Shown here: positions 17,687 to 27,604 of the stretch, one piece after another
How the letters are laid out: every line of letters begins with the position of its first letter
Position numbering within the stretch: the stretch's first letter is position 1
From: Acidaminobacter sp. JC074
GTDB lineage: Bacteria; Bacillota; Clostridia; Peptostreptococcales; Acidaminobacteraceae
Length of the DNA stretch: 64,000 bases
Assembly: GCF_022496765.1 (NCBI RefSeq)
Contig: NZ_VANV01000013.1
Coordinates: forward strand, 1 to 64,000
Direction of reading: 5' to 3'
The notes under the pieces: model-generated
Database searches by the model: none
What the model saw: the letters and a program-made list of their open reading frames with translations, nothing else
Told to the model about the DNA's origin: nothing
Translations under genes and position numbers: made by a program

Positions 17687-18069
17687 TTCTATTTTCCTCC
17701 TAAATCATATTTTATGTCCTTACAGATAGCAACTGGAAATTGCATCATAGGAATCTCACCTCTACCTACTACAGTAGTTACTCTCAAAACGTACGATGGA
17801 TTGATTACCATTCAAGCTATGACAAAGTAAAAGTATCATTATAAGATAATGTTTCATGGCCGATAGGACTCCACTCCTATTTTCAAAGAATTACTTGCTC
17901 AGGTAAAACCATCATAGCAAACTTATAAAGCTCGCATTATCAAACGTTTCTGCTTAGACTATTTAATTATCAAAGATCATCCAGGCTTATGCCCTCATTG
18001 AAACTAATTATTATATTGGCTTCAATCAACACATAAATAAAGGGCGTCCATGCCCCCTATATCACGGTT
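17687..18069. other. Gene-free stretch between the HTH and RhuM-Fic genes
   Basis: No supported gene. A plus-strand frame around 17963-18060 reads IIQAYALIETNYYIGFNQHINKG before a stop, and could be a decayed transposase end, but I cannot identify it. A small hairpin, GGGC/GCCC at 18042-18055, followed by TTTATTT on the minus strand, is a likely terminator of the HTH gene. Confidence 0.4.
18035..18055 (-). terminator. Short terminator after the HTH gene
   Basis: GGGC (18042-18045) and GCCC (18052-18055) form a short GC-rich hairpin; reading the minus strand it is followed by TTTATTTATG. It lies 15 bp after the stop of the HTH gene. Confidence 0.4.
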
Positions 18070-18324
18070 TTATATTTTAAATTGATATACTGACCACATT
18101 AGCTTGCTCTCCAACTGTTTCTTCATATCTTCATCCATGAAAAGGTATTCATTCCCAGACTCATCAAACAACTTCTTTGTGGCTAACGCTTTTAAGTATG
18201 GTTGATAATGCTCAATGATTTTTTTCATACTTAAAGAATCACCTGAAACTGCTAGCTTAATTACATCAAAATCTAGTGGTTTAATATGGCTGTTAGCTAT
18301 TTTAGTTAAATCTATCTTACTCAT
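18070..18324 (-). CDS. Helix-turn-helix protein of conjugative elements
   Basis: 84 aa. It resembles the small HTH_16-type proteins (Orf8-like of Tn916 relatives) that follow the sigma-like gene in conjugative transposons: PLDFDVIKLAVSGDSLSMKKIIEHYQPYLKALATK. The start ATG overlaps the end of the upstream sigma-like gene by 8 bp, so the two are translationally coupled. Likely a regulator of ICE excision or transfer; the exact role is inferred from relatives. Confidence 0.75.
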   Translation of the reverse strand: MSKIDLTKIANSHIKPLDFDVIKLAVSGDSLSMKKIIEHYQPYLKALATKKLFDESGNEYLFMDEDMKKQLESKLMWSVYQFKI

Positions 18325-18733
18325 TATTATGTTCCTCCATATACATCTTTAATTCTTCAAGAATTCGTTTACATCGTTTATAAATTGAACGCTCTACTAT
18401 TTTAAATTCAGTTGTCAATTCCCGTGGTTTATATCCTAGGTAGTAAACAAGTAATATCAACTCTCTGTCACTATCGTTCAATGATTCTAAAGCATCTAAT
18501 AGTAAAGGATTCATTATTAGAATTTCGTGTCCTCTTAAAATATAATTAGCGAATTCTAGTTCAGTTTTTGGTCTTGCAACTTCAACAATTGAATAATCTT
18601 TGATTAAGACCTCAACTCTACGTTTAAACTTCTGATGTTTTCTAATATTTCTTGCTTCATTTCTACAACATTTTTTTACATAATGATCAAATTTCATGCA
18701 GACAATTTGCTCATTTGAAGGGGCTAGTTTCAT
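18317..18733 (-). CDS. Sigma-70 region 4-like ICE regulator
   Basis: 138 aa, basic N-terminus (YVKKCCRNEARNIRKHQKFKRR) and a C-terminal sigma region 4-like HTH: LDALESLNDSDRELILLVYYLGYKPRELTTEFKIVERSIYKRCKRILEEL. This matches the Orf7-like sigma factor-type regulators of Tn916/Tn1549 elements. A near-perfect AAGGAGGTG ribosome-binding site precedes the ATG, and TATAAT lies just upstream (about 18758). Probably controls transcription of the element's recombination genes. Confidence 0.8.
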   Translation of the reverse strand: MKLAPSNEQIVCMKFDHYVKKCCRNEARNIRKHQKFKRRVEVLIKDYSIVEVARPKTELEFANYILRGHEILIMNPLLLDALESLNDSDRELILLVYYLGYKPRELTTEFKIVERSIYKRCKRILEELKMYMEEHNNE

Positions 18734-18840
18734 ACAATCACCTCCTTCCGCTTAGATTATAAAAAGTTGTATTTGATTGTTTATTTCATCTCCTCAATAA
18801 CTACAACAATTCGAAACATGCTTTTTTGAACCATCATCAA

Positions 18841-18872
18841 AAAAATAAAAAAATGTTGATTTTCACCAACAT
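18841..18872 (-). terminator. Rho-independent terminator
   Basis: On the minus strand ATGTTG pairs with CAACAT and is followed by TTTTTTATTTTTTT. The stem is short (6 bp), but the T tract is long. No gene ends near it, so it may end a long or small untranslated transcript. Confidence 0.5.
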
Positions 18873-19154
18873 ATACAGCTTTAAGATTCAAACTATCTAA
18901 TTGAGTAAGACTCGATACATATGCAATTATCATCAATTAACAAGACAAACAAAAACTAAAAAATACCTTTACATAATCTACAGTCTAGCCAAATGTAAAA
19001 CATTATTTATATATATCCAGAAGATTATCATCTGCTGAACTGTATGTAGAAAAACATTTAAATAATGTTGAAAATAAAGGGGTTAACCTATTACACCAGA
19101 CATAGATTAACTTATTCTAATGAGTTCTATCATCATTTATCTGAAACAGTATAA

Positions 19155-19193
19155 TAAAAAAAGCATAGTCATTCGTTTTAGAATCCTATGCTT
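19155..19193 (-). terminator. Rho-independent terminator downstream of the broken permease
   Basis: AAGCATAG (19161-19168) pairs with CTATGCTT (19186-19193); on the minus strand the hairpin is followed by seven T. It is 290 bp beyond the permease remnant. Confidence 0.6.
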
Positions 19194-19482
19194 AAGTTTA
19201 CATCTTTCAATTAAATAATTATAATATAAATCAACATATTGCATATGCTGACGATAAATTTACATTAAGTTTTCCGTATATATTTTTCTTTACATTTGGT
19301 ACCAGCATCGATATACCCTTTAGGTGCGCAATATAAGGTAATTTAATTGAACTCCGAAAATGTGCAAACAGAATTCAATATATAAAATATCGAGTGAGTT
19401 AACCAGAATAGTTATAAGTATTTTTGCTGCACCTTACTTAAAATTGTAAAATTTTCAAGTAACATCAATAAACATAAATCTT

Positions 19483-20195
19483 CTAAGCCTTATACTTTCT
19501 AGAGTTCCTTAGTGTTAAAGGGATCGATACCATAGACAATGCAATAATGAATGCTGGTTTGAAGATATATGGTTTGACAAACTTATTACCGATTCTAAAT
19601 GAATAAATAGTAAATACTTCCTCTGAATCAATTAGATTTGCAGGTAATAAGCTATCAATTTGTCTTATTAACAAATGATCATTAGAAATACAATAAAACA
19701 TTGGAGCAATTAAACAAATGCCACTAAAATAATTACCCAAAATGGTGACTTAAATTTTGAAGGCAAAAATGTAGTAAACCCAATTGTAAGTACAACAGCT
19801 GACATAATTGAAATCACTAAGATAATAGTTGCCTGAAAAATCGTGATTGGATACGGTACAAATGGAAACAATAATTGAAAAGGACCACGTCCTCCAGTAC
19901 TCCCCCACAAAAGCATAATCTCAAAATAGCTTATTATTATTAACCCAAATCCAACAACTAATCCAAACAAATAAACCGAAATCATTTTTGCAATTGGCAA
20001 CTTATTTTTTCCATATCTAGATGCTAATAATATTGGAGCTACATTAGTTGTATACTCACCAGAAAATATTGGTGATATACATATAGAAATACCTAATAAA
20101 AAATAAATAGAGTTTGAGTACATCATTATATGAAACCTCTTATAACCTGCGGAGTATTTATTTGTAAACGGTACTTTAATCGAATCATCTAACTT
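19483..20195 (-). pseudogene. ABC-2 type permease, truncated and frameshifted
   Basis: A multi-pass membrane protein of the ABC-2 permease type (SIYFLLGISICISPIFSGEYTTNVAPILLASRYGKNKLPIAK, several further hydrophobic helices, then ALSMVSIPLTLRNSRKYKA at the end). Two lesions: the N-terminus is missing because the group II intron fragment abuts it at about 20195, and the frame breaks near 19720-19740. Adding one T to the GTTT run restores AFVLIAPMFYCIS, so the second lesion could be sequencing error, but the 5' truncation is real. No ATPase partner remains nearby. Confidence 0.7.
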
Positions 20196-20718
20196 AATAT
20201 AGATATTCACATGCATCTTTGGTTCCACGATATTTCCGGAATCCAAAACTGCATTCATCCAAAACAGTTTCAGCTATAGGATCTAACCCTAATTGATGTA
20301 GTGCCTGCATAGCTCTATCCATGATAGTTGGGATACCTAAAGGTCTTTTCTTTCCATTTGATTTATTAATGTAGGTTCTTTTTAAAGGCAATGGTTTGTA
20401 ACCTCTGTTTGTCATGCTAATTGCTGTTTGGTACTTAGAACTAGGAGAATTTAAAATAACACCATCTATTCCTGGTGTTCTCTTCCCTTTGTTTGTGGTT
20501 ACTTTTCTTACTGCTAATAACTTCGCAGTAAATGAATTAGTCAGTAGATACTGTAATTTCTTAGCGAGGTTATAACGTCCTCGTTCGACGGCTTTAGCAA
20601 TCCTAGATTGAAGTTTATTAACTCTTTGTTCTATTTCGTGCCATTTAAGACCTTGCCACAGAATGTTATAGTTTGTAGATGCCCGAGTACAATCTCTTTT
20701 TGGCTTTCCTACATTCAT
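20194..20718 (-). pseudogene. Group II intron reverse transcriptase, N-terminal fragment
   Basis: 174 aa matching the start of an LtrA-type intron-encoded protein: WHEIEQRVNKLQSRIAKAVERG, VTTNKGKRTPGIDGV (RT-0/1) and the RT-2 section KKRPLGIPTIMDRAMQALHQLGLDPIAE, then ECSFGFRKYRGTKDACEYL. It ends where the intron is cut off, so the catalytic YADD region, maturase domain and endonuclease are all absent. Not functional as a retroelement. Confidence 0.85.
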
Positions 20719-21289
20719 AAAGTTTCTAACCTTTCCTTGCTTTAAACGACCAGCTAGAAGTCTGCACCCTTTCAGGTTGTGGCAAATTCTGAACCACTAT
20801 CTATTACATTACATAATAGCATTCGCTTTCTCTAGCATCCCATAACCGCTGAACATTGTACGCTCTTTACAGATTGCCTACCCTTGAGGGAGCTCATCGG
20901 TCTTACCTAGTTGTACACCTTAGCCAATTCATATTACCTTAGGTTCTTTCTTTACTCCGGAGTCGATTTATCCATATGATTTCAGAAGGCAAGACCCTGA
21001 AATCTTCAACTCATACCTTTTGGTCATAGAGTTTCAGCCTATTTCTCTACCTAATGTTAACGGAGCTTACAAAAGTTCATTTAATTTAACCATAGTAATA
21101 TATTTACTCTAGCAACATCTCCACTTTAGGCTAGTAGATTATTTGCATTGTTACCACAGCTTAGCACCCCAGTGTTGCCACCAACGCACCTGTGGTTAGA
21201 GTTACTCCATATGGATAGAGTAGTCCAAAAGCTATCGCTTAGACAGCCCAAGATGTACCTTGTACTGTTATTTCAAGTGCTAGTCGCAC
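20196..21289 (-). mobile_element. 3'-truncated group II intron
   Basis: The 5' ribozyme part is recognisable on the minus strand. It begins with GTGCG at 21289-21285 and includes the typical domain I-III text such as GAGCGTACAATGTTCAGCGG and GGGATGCTAGAGAAAGCGAA before the reverse transcriptase start at 20718. The 3' half, including domains V and VI, is missing; sequence switches into a permease gene at about 20195. The 5' boundary is inferred from the GTGCG consensus and could lie further upstream (a GTGTAG at about 21330 is an alternative). Confidence 0.75.
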
Positions 21290-21466
21290 CTTATCCCTAC
21301 ATATCAGAGTTGGTGGTGAACTCCTACACGGAACTAGCTTGATCATTAGTTAATGAACAAGTTATAAACTTTTTCAATATATATGACTATTTACTCTACT
21401 TAGAAATTCTTATAGTTTTGATTAATTAATGGCAGTATCACTAATAAATAATTCAGCGTTTGATAG

Positions 21467-21691
21467 TTATGAAAAAATCATACCTTTTACAATTAATCCA
21501 AATCCCATTAATGTAAATAGTAGTTCTACTTTATTAAGAAATATACGGTCTATTAGTTTATTTGACTTACGATATTTTCGCATAACAAAAAAAGATAACA
21601 AACTGGCACAAATAAATATAAGACCTAGTAACAACTCAAATACAGGTCCTTTAAACAAGTCTGTTTCTCCGCTTGAATAGAATGGCATCAT
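21467..21691 (-). CDS. Small membrane protein, hypothetical
   Basis: 74 aa with two hydrophobic helices (LFKGPVFELLLGLIFICASLL and LLFTLMGFGLIVKGMIFS) joined by a basic loop (MRKYRKSNKLIDR). The ATG is preceded by AGGTG. Not recognised; it may be the small partner of the lost ABC transporter next to it. Confidence 0.5.
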   Translation of the reverse strand: MMPFYSSGETDLFKGPVFELLLGLIFICASLLSFFVMRKYRKSNKLIDRIFLNKVELLFTLMGFGLIVKGMIFS

Positions 21692-22037
21692 AATATCACC
21701 TACCTTCCATACTCACTTTACTAAAAATGCTAATTCTTTATTACAATTATCAACCAAATGTACCGGTTAAAAATGTTAAGTACCAATGCCACTAACAACA
21801 ATATCCATTATAGTAAATTACTCAACATTAAACCATTAATTAATAATTAAATCTCACTGAAGCATCAAAATCCTTATGTGAATCACAAAAGGTACCAGAA
21901 TCATTTATTCTTGGTAACATTACATTGTAAATTTCAATATGTATGTGTGATGCAAATGTAACAATCCCTTAATTTTAATACACTTGGCAAACACCAAATT
22001 ATATCAAGGTCTTACAACATCACTTTATCGGTACACC
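21692..22037. other. Gene-free stretch
   Basis: No gene, no strong hairpin and no RNA gene seen. It probably holds the 3' end of the S41 lipoprotein transcript and the promoter of the small membrane protein gene. Confidence 0.4.
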
Positions 22038-23537
22038 TTATTGGCTAACTCTGACTTCTTCTAAATATACCTTAATTTCATCATCTGTCATAACCTCATC
22101 TACTAACTGAACGTGGTTATATCTGACACCATTCTTATTCAACAATGTATAACTTGTTTGTGACTTACTGATTATTGTACCATCTAGTGTTTGATAGTAA
22201 GACACCTGTTCTGTTTTTTTATCTAGTGGTTCTTTACCAACGATTTTGACATCTACATTGTCTTTGATGATATTAGCAAATAACACTGAATTGCTAAAGC
22301 AATATTCATTGAGAATTATAACTAAATCATAATCTCTCTTACTATCTTTTATTCTACTTAATTTATAGGTCGCTTGAGTAAAAATTTCGTTATCATATAG
22401 ATAACCAATACGTAAGTCAAAATTGCTAAGACCAAGTGAATCTAAAAGCATAGAGCCATTTGCATCATAGCCACCGGGGTTATCTCTTAAATCAATAACT
22501 ATTTTAGTATAGTCCTGCTCGATTAGTTCGACTTTTAAATGGTTCATTCTACTCTTGAACAATACATTATCAACCATAAAAGTATCGACTCTTACATAAA
22601 TAGTCTCATCATTAAGGGCTTCCCACCTAACCGGTTCTTCAAAACTAATACTTTCATAAATCTCCTTATTTTTCTCTAATGATATAGCAGAATGTGCCGA
22701 ATCTATTTTGCTTAAATCATCTTCTGAAAAATAATCTCTATTAAAAGAATATATTCTCGAAATGATATAATGAGAATCTTTAAGAATTACCTTCAAATCG
22801 TGTAATTTTGCTAAAAAGGAAGGATAATCATCAATTGACACTTCACCTAAATCACTATTTATACCTGCCGTTGCTTTGAAATATTGAACAAGAGATTTAT
22901 AACTTCTATCATAATCATCATCATATGGTGCTTCGGACTCTTTAATGAGGATTTCCATTTCTTCGAAACCTAATCCGTATGTCAGCAAATAATTTTTATC
23001 ATCTATCCTAATAAACTTTGCATACTCTCGAAAGATTTCAGAGTTTATGATATTTAAAGGTAGATATACTTCATTATCTTTCAATATATATGTTAATAAA
23101 GTTTTGTTTAAATCTAAACTAATCTCTAAATCTTCACCTACTGATTCATAATTGTTAACCTCAAAAGGTAAACCACCAGATGTAATACCATAGATAATGG
23201 GAGCAGAGACATTCATATCATGCCTAAGTGTAAACTTAAAACAGCCATTATGATAATTATCTGCAGTAACTTCTTTTAAAGTTTTCACTTTATTATTTAT
23301 TTGATTCACTAAGTCAATAAAATCATCTAGTTTTATATAATGTTGATGACTTTTTTCCAAAGCATGTAAATCAAATTTTTTACCTGCGTAATCTTCAAAA
23401 TTAATGACGACATCATTATCATATTGATTAATAGGATTTGAATCAACTACATGATTATTTTGAGTTGAAACTTGTTCACAAGAGATGAAAACTATGCAGA
23501 ATAGCATAGTTAAGCAAAACCTTATAATTTTTTTCAT
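22038..23537 (-). CDS. S41-family peptidase-like lipoprotein
   Basis: 499 aa. The N-terminus is a lipoprotein signal with lipobox FISC (Cys about residue 20). The C-terminal 200 aa are a C-terminal-processing-protease fold: TKIVIDLRDNPGGYDANGS (about residue 350), then LVIILNEYCFSNSVLFANIIKDN (about residue 405-425), where the Ser after CF sits in the place of the catalytic serine. The usual Lys four residues later is replaced by other residues (NSVLF), so catalysis may differ or be lost. Anchored outside the cell; probably acts on a protein or peptide substrate. No operon partner is evident. Confidence 0.75.
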   Translation of the reverse strand: MKKIIRFCLTMLFCIVFISCEQVSTQNNHVVDSNPINQYDNDVVINFEDYAGKKFDLHALEKSHQHYIKLDDFIDLVNQINNKVKTLKEVTADNYHNGCFKFTLRHDMNVSAPIIYGITSGGLPFEVNNYESVGEDLEISLDLNKTLLTYILKDNEVYLPLNIINSEIFREYAKFIRIDDKNYLLTYGLGFEEMEILIKESEAPYDDDYDRSYKSLVQYFKATAGINSDLGEVSIDDYPSFLAKLHDLKVILKDSHYIISRIYSFNRDYFSEDDLSKIDSAHSAISLEKNKEIYESISFEEPVRWEALNDETIYVRVDTFMVDNVLFKSRMNHLKVELIEQDYTKIVIDLRDNPGGYDANGSMLLDSLGLSNFDLRIGYLYDNEIFTQATYKLSRIKDSKRDYDLVIILNEYCFSNSVLFANIIKDNVDVKIVGKEPLDKKTEQVSYYQTLDGTIISKSQTSYTLLNKNGVRYNHVQLVDEVMTDDEIKVYLEEVRVSQ

Positions 23538-23813
23538 TATTTTTCTCCATTTTTGTATTATAACACGATTCCAATATTTCGAGTCAAATTCTATAACTAT
23601 TTGATTTTTAATCGGACTAAATAATGGGTCGCTTGGTAATATCTTTCCTGATTATTCTCATACTTCATCTTTGCTAGAATAATGCATTACACTTCTAAAT
23701 TTCTAATAGAAAAATACTACACTAGCACACAAATCAGAATTTATTCAGAATTACTCCTATAAGAAACCTGTTGTACTATATTTCCCAGAATGATACAGTT
23801 ACAAAATTCTTAT

Positions 23814-24326
23814 CTAATTATCATAATACCCCTCAACGTAAATTGCGATTGTGTCAAAGTGCTGACATCTTTGTATCTCTTCTAAGTAAAACTCTAATTG
23901 ATCAGAGTAATCCTCATCTGTCTCTTTCAACTCATTTAATTCAATTCTTAGATTTTCTGGATTACTCTTTCTCCAAAATATCAACTGTAAACTTCTATAG
24001 TTGTATGAATATCCATATTCAGGGTCATTCCTATCTACAGTACAATAACAACTAAATAAATCATCAATTTCAATATCTTTCAAGTCAAACAGGTTTAAAT
24101 CTTTAAAAGAAGCAATAAAATGCTGATTATTAGATAATTGAATAAATGCTAAACACCCATTGATGTCAAACTCTAATTGTAGATTGTTGTTGAAGTAATA
24201 AAAAGTACTTTGATAATTGTCGGAGGCCTTACCAATTATTTTTTCTACTTCAGTTTTACTCATTCCCAAAGCCAGTGGACCTAGTGATTTATTTAAAACA
24301 ACTTTGAATGTTCCACTTTTATTCAT
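23814..24326 (-). CDS. Hypothetical protein, possible immunity-like
   Basis: 170 aa with AAAGGAGG before the ATG. It contains LGPLALGMSKTEVEKIIGKASDN near the N-terminus, a pattern seen in small cytoplasmic proteins of unknown function that often lie beside polymorphic-toxin immunity genes, and is otherwise acidic and rich in aromatic residues. No signal peptide or membrane segment. It is 25 bp downstream of the broken gene at 24351-24855. I do not recognise a family with confidence. Confidence 0.55.
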   Translation of the reverse strand: MNKSGTFKVVLNKSLGPLALGMSKTEVEKIIGKASDNYQSTFYYFNNNLQLEFDINGCLAFIQLSNNQHFIASFKDLNLFDLKDIEIDDLFSCYCTVDRNDPEYGYSYNYRSLQLIFWRKSNPENLRIELNELKETDEDYSDQLEFYLEEIQRCQHFDTIAIYVEGYYDN

Positions 24327-24350
24327 TTCTGATGCCTCCTTTAAGTATTA

Positions 24351-24855
24351 TCACATATTGTTACTATAAAAATTGAAAACTATCTGATTTGATTCCATAA
24401 GTTTCATTCTTTGCTCAATGGTTATATTTAATGAATCTGAAAATTTAAGATTATTTTGATACTCATTTAGTTCACACCAATCTCTATATTGATTCCTTAA
24501 ATTTTGGTTTTCTATTGAGTTCACCAACTCATGAATTGAGTGATTATCAGATAATTGCATCCATGAAATTACTTGTTTTACTAGTCTAAAATCTTTAAGA
24601 ATAATATTTTGCTTCGAACATTCATTGTTTACTTCTATTTCTTCATTCAGCAAAAAGTTTAACATTTTCAGGACTTCTACCATCAATAAGTAAAGTAATT
24701 CCATAATCTAAAAAATCAAATAAGTTTTCTTCTAAATGTTCTTCATTTTCTGTTAGAATAGTTTTAAGATTCATCATACCATTCCATCTATAACTATTAG
24801 AAAGTTCTACACACAACTCAAATAGTTTATAATTTAATTCATATCTGTAAAACAT
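24351..24855 (-). pseudogene. Hypothetical protein, frameshifted
   Basis: Two overlapping frames: the first starts at 24855 with AGGAGG (MFYRYELNYKLFELC...) and stops after RSPENVKLFAE; the second continues in another frame (FLLNEEIEVNNECSKQNIILK...). Removing one T from the CTTTTTG run gives a smooth join, ENVKLLLNEEIEV, for a protein of about 167 aa. It is either a recently broken gene or a sequencing error. The segment LDYGITLLIDGRSPE recalls the cytoplasmic part of MotA/TolQ-like proteins, but there are no membrane helices. Function unknown. Confidence 0.55.
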
Positions 24856-25031
24856 TTTGACCTCCTACATTTTAAACATTTTTTTACAACTACTTATATT
24901 ATATCATTAAAGAAAAGGAACTTAACTGTTTTTTACTATATGTTAACGTGAGTAAAAAGCATCACATAACTTTATGGATAATGCATGTTGCCTAAGTATC
25001 AGAATTTAATTGCCTGAATCAGTGCTGAAAA

Positions 25032-25063
25032 ATAGTCTAATTATCTCTAAATAATCAGACTAT
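25032..25063 (-). terminator. Rho-independent terminator of the SH3 lipoprotein gene
   Basis: ATAGTCT (25032-25038) pairs with AGACTAT (25057-25063), with inner ATTAT/ATAAT pairing; on the minus strand it is followed by TTTTTC. It lies about 82 bp past the stop of the lipoprotein gene. Confidence 0.65.
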
Positions 25064-25144
25064 CAACTTTCAATATGTATGGGAGTACATTATTGGATTT
25101 CTCACTTATTGAGTCCAAAGAAAGTTCCCAGATCCAGAATAATA

Positions 25145-27118
25145 CTAGTCAAAGCTTTTGAACTCATAGTCTGTTTCTATCAGCCATTCTCCATTAATAT
25201 ATTTGAGTAGCGCTGGATAGGCGTCATTATGTTCTATAGTAAATGATATTTCTTGGTCACTTATGATCTTAACATCACTAACATATATCTCTGGATCTTC
25301 AATCTTGAACTCCTCGATAAACTGGCCTTCTTCGATTTTGATTATTTCTAGTCCAACATAGCCTGGTCCATAAGGAATGGTCAGAACAAAGAGACGATTC
25401 TGATCATCAAAGTCCAGCATTCTAGAGTCAATTCTCTCAAACACAGTCTCATTATCTTTATCTAAAACCTTTATGTAATTACCTTCATAACTATACTCTA
25501 AAGTATAGTAACCTTGCGATTCAAGTATACTCAAGAGAAACCTACGATTAAGGCTTTCATCACCAACTTGCTCATCTGTGTAAAGTAACCCACTATTCAT
25601 GACCAATGAGAAATCCTGCCAGTAAAAAAAATTGTCTTTCTCATAATCATATTTAGGTCTATAGATATAACCAACTACTTCGCCTCCATTCCATGCTTCA
25701 AACCAATAAACATACTGACCATCTATTATGTCTATGATACTTGGATTTCGAAGATTTAGTTCAGAAACCATGTAGCTACCTATTATCTGACGATCAGAAT
25801 AATCTTTATAGACTGTCACCTCTCGGTCGACAAACTCATTTATATCTTCAGGGTAACTTGTTAACTGCCACTTGCCATTTATTTTCTCAAAAACACCTCG
25901 CTCTATCATCTCTTGGTTATCAGCATATAGCCAGTTGTTTTTAGATTGTGAGTAAATGATCAACTCATCTAGTAATTTACCATCATCATCTCTAGATCGT
26001 AGTCTTGTACATAATTTATCATACTCATAGACAACCTCGTTGTCTTTGGATAAATCTACTACTTGAACCTTACCTAAACCTACTGCCTTTCCATAAAGTT
26101 GGTACTCCGAGGTAGGATAAACAGCTAAGTGGTTGTCATCTAAGAAATGATAGCCAAACTTCGTTTGATACATGTGTCCATTATCCAGATTGATTATTGT
26201 ATTTTCATAACCGGTAAACTGTACATATTGACCATTTAATAATCCGTCTTGTAAACTACTTTTACGATCAAAAGTAAAAGTCTTATCAGCAACCTTAACC
26301 TGATAAGTACTCGTCATGACTTCAAAGTCATCAAACTTAACAGGAAGATAAAGTTGCTTATTATCCTTTAGTATTTCATACCATATATTTAAACGATCGC
26401 TATAAGACAGGATAATTGACTCTACTTTATCAACTTCTACTTTAAACTTGACATAGTCTACCGCATTAAGAGTACTATCAGGTGATTCATACAACAACCC
26501 ATAGATATCTTTACCTATTACTTCAATAGTGTATAACGGTGATTTCATTCCTCCCTGCATTGTGTATACTAGATGTTTGCCTTTTGAATCTAAGATAAAA
26601 TCATCTTCAATCCTTGTACTATCAATGTATACATCCACATCACCCGTCACTAAGTCTGACTTGACTAACTTAGAACCTTGGTAGTAAAGATTAGATAGTG
26701 ACAACCTATAACACTCACCTCTATCAAAGCTTTGAAGACCAGTAAAGGTAGCTTCACAGAACCAGCTGGCAATCCAACCAAATTGATCACCATCTTGTAT
26801 CCTGTACCAATAGTCGTCATTGATGTCTTTCTTTTTTTCCAAAACCTCAAAGACAGAGCCATAGAAGACAGTACCTACTTGTTCTGAATCAGTCGTTGCT
26901 TCCTGTCTAATCTTAAGTGCATCAACGACCACCTGTATCCGTTGAAGTTCTTCTGGTTCAGTTACCTGGACTAGTGATTCCCCCTCTACATCATTTTCTA
27001 CATTTTCGTGTTGAGTTATGACCATATCTTCTGTAGGAAGGGACTTCTCATTTACCTCTTCAGTCTGACATGATATCAAGAGTAAACTCATTAGTAGTAT
27101 CATTAGTATATTTCTCAT
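25145..27118 (-). CDS. Large lipoprotein with SH3 domain
   Basis: 657 aa. A lipoprotein signal with LLISC lipobox (Cys17) is followed by an acidic linker and an SH3b-type domain at about residues 58-125: VVVDALKIRQEATTDSEQVGTVFYGSVFEVLE, then YWYRIQDGDQFGWIASWFC. Bacterial SH3 domains often bind cell-wall peptides. The rest (about 130-657) has repeated beta-rich units with many Tyr and Asp, which look like a propeller-type or repeat fold, not recognised further. Anchored to the outer face of the membrane. The next gene downstream is separated by a terminator, so it is probably a single-gene transcript. Confidence 0.7.
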   Translation of the reverse strand: MRNILMILLMSLLLISCQTEEVNEKSLPTEDMVITQHENVENDVEGESLVQVTEPEELQRIQVVVDALKIRQEATTDSEQVGTVFYGSVFEVLEKKKDINDDYWYRIQDGDQFGWIASWFCEATFTGLQSFDRGECYRLSLSNLYYQGSKLVKSDLVTGDVDVYIDSTRIEDDFILDSKGKHLVYTMQGGMKSPLYTIEVIGKDIYGLLYESPDSTLNAVDYVKFKVEVDKVESIILSYSDRLNIWYEILKDNKQLYLPVKFDDFEVMTSTYQVKVADKTFTFDRKSSLQDGLLNGQYVQFTGYENTIINLDNGHMYQTKFGYHFLDDNHLAVYPTSEYQLYGKAVGLGKVQVVDLSKDNEVVYEYDKLCTRLRSRDDDGKLLDELIIYSQSKNNWLYADNQEMIERGVFEKINGKWQLTSYPEDINEFVDREVTVYKDYSDRQIIGSYMVSELNLRNPSIIDIIDGQYVYWFEAWNGGEVVGYIYRPKYDYEKDNFFYWQDFSLVMNSGLLYTDEQVGDESLNRRFLLSILESQGYYTLEYSYEGNYIKVLDKDNETVFERIDSRMLDFDDQNRLFVLTIPYGPGYVGLEIIKIEEGQFIEEFKIEDPEIYVSDVKIISDQEISFTIEHNDAYPALLKYINGEWLIETDYEFKSFD

Positions 27119-27361
27119 TAGATTTCAACCTCCACTCTCAAATTATACCATATGTAATTTTCTAGATGTAGTTACCTGATAGAATCCAATGCTCGAGTTG
27201 ATTAAAGCAATCTTCCCTAGAAATCAGAATTTGGTCGTCTGTTCTTACTGAAGATCAGGTCATTAATAACCAGATCTCTAACTTTCACTTTGTATCTCTC
27301 TATTTCACAACACTTAATCTATTTATCGCCATATTATGATATAGCTCGGCTGTTTTTTGTA
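27119..27361. other. Spacer upstream of the SH3 lipoprotein gene
   Basis: No gene seen. AGATCAGGT...ACCAGATCT around 27252-27277 is an imperfect inverted repeat that could end the transcript of the small broken gene at 27362-27594. Confidence 0.35.
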
Positions 27362-27594
27362 TCATTTAAAGTCTTGTCCAAAACCGAAGTCTCCAGTATG
27401 CATTTTCTCATTCATGTTTAATTGGAATATATAAGTCCCTAAATTGTGGTTTTCAACACTAAAAAGACAGACTTCTTCGTCATTACCATTATGTCCTACA
27501 TAGATAGCTAAAACTTACGTTTTGCCTTGTTTCTGAACAAATATAAATAAAGTTTGTTTTCATTAGTTAATATGTAATAATCTAACTTCCACAT
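27362..27594 (-). pseudogene. Small hypothetical protein, frameshifted
   Basis: The frame begins MWKLDYYILTNENKLYL and ends early after NKAKRKF; the next frame continues LAIYVGHNGNDEEVCLF and ends in GFGQDFK. Adding one T to the GTTTTAG run joins both into a peptide of about 77 aa. No strong ribosome-binding site. It could be a fragment of an extracellular or immunity-type protein; not recognised. Confidence 0.4.
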
Positions 27595-27604
27595 TATTCT
27601 TTTC

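Larger units (their letters stand above)
18734..19482. other. Gene-free stretch with two minus-strand terminators
   Basis: Apart from the promoter region of the sigma-like gene and two terminator hairpins (18841-18872 and 19155-19193), I see no gene in this 749-bp stretch. The terminators may end transcripts coming from the accessory region. Confidence 0.45.

Noticed and set aside
17687..18069. Transposase remnant
   Set aside because: A few residues resemble an integrase end, but the frames are full of stops and no catalytic motif is seen.
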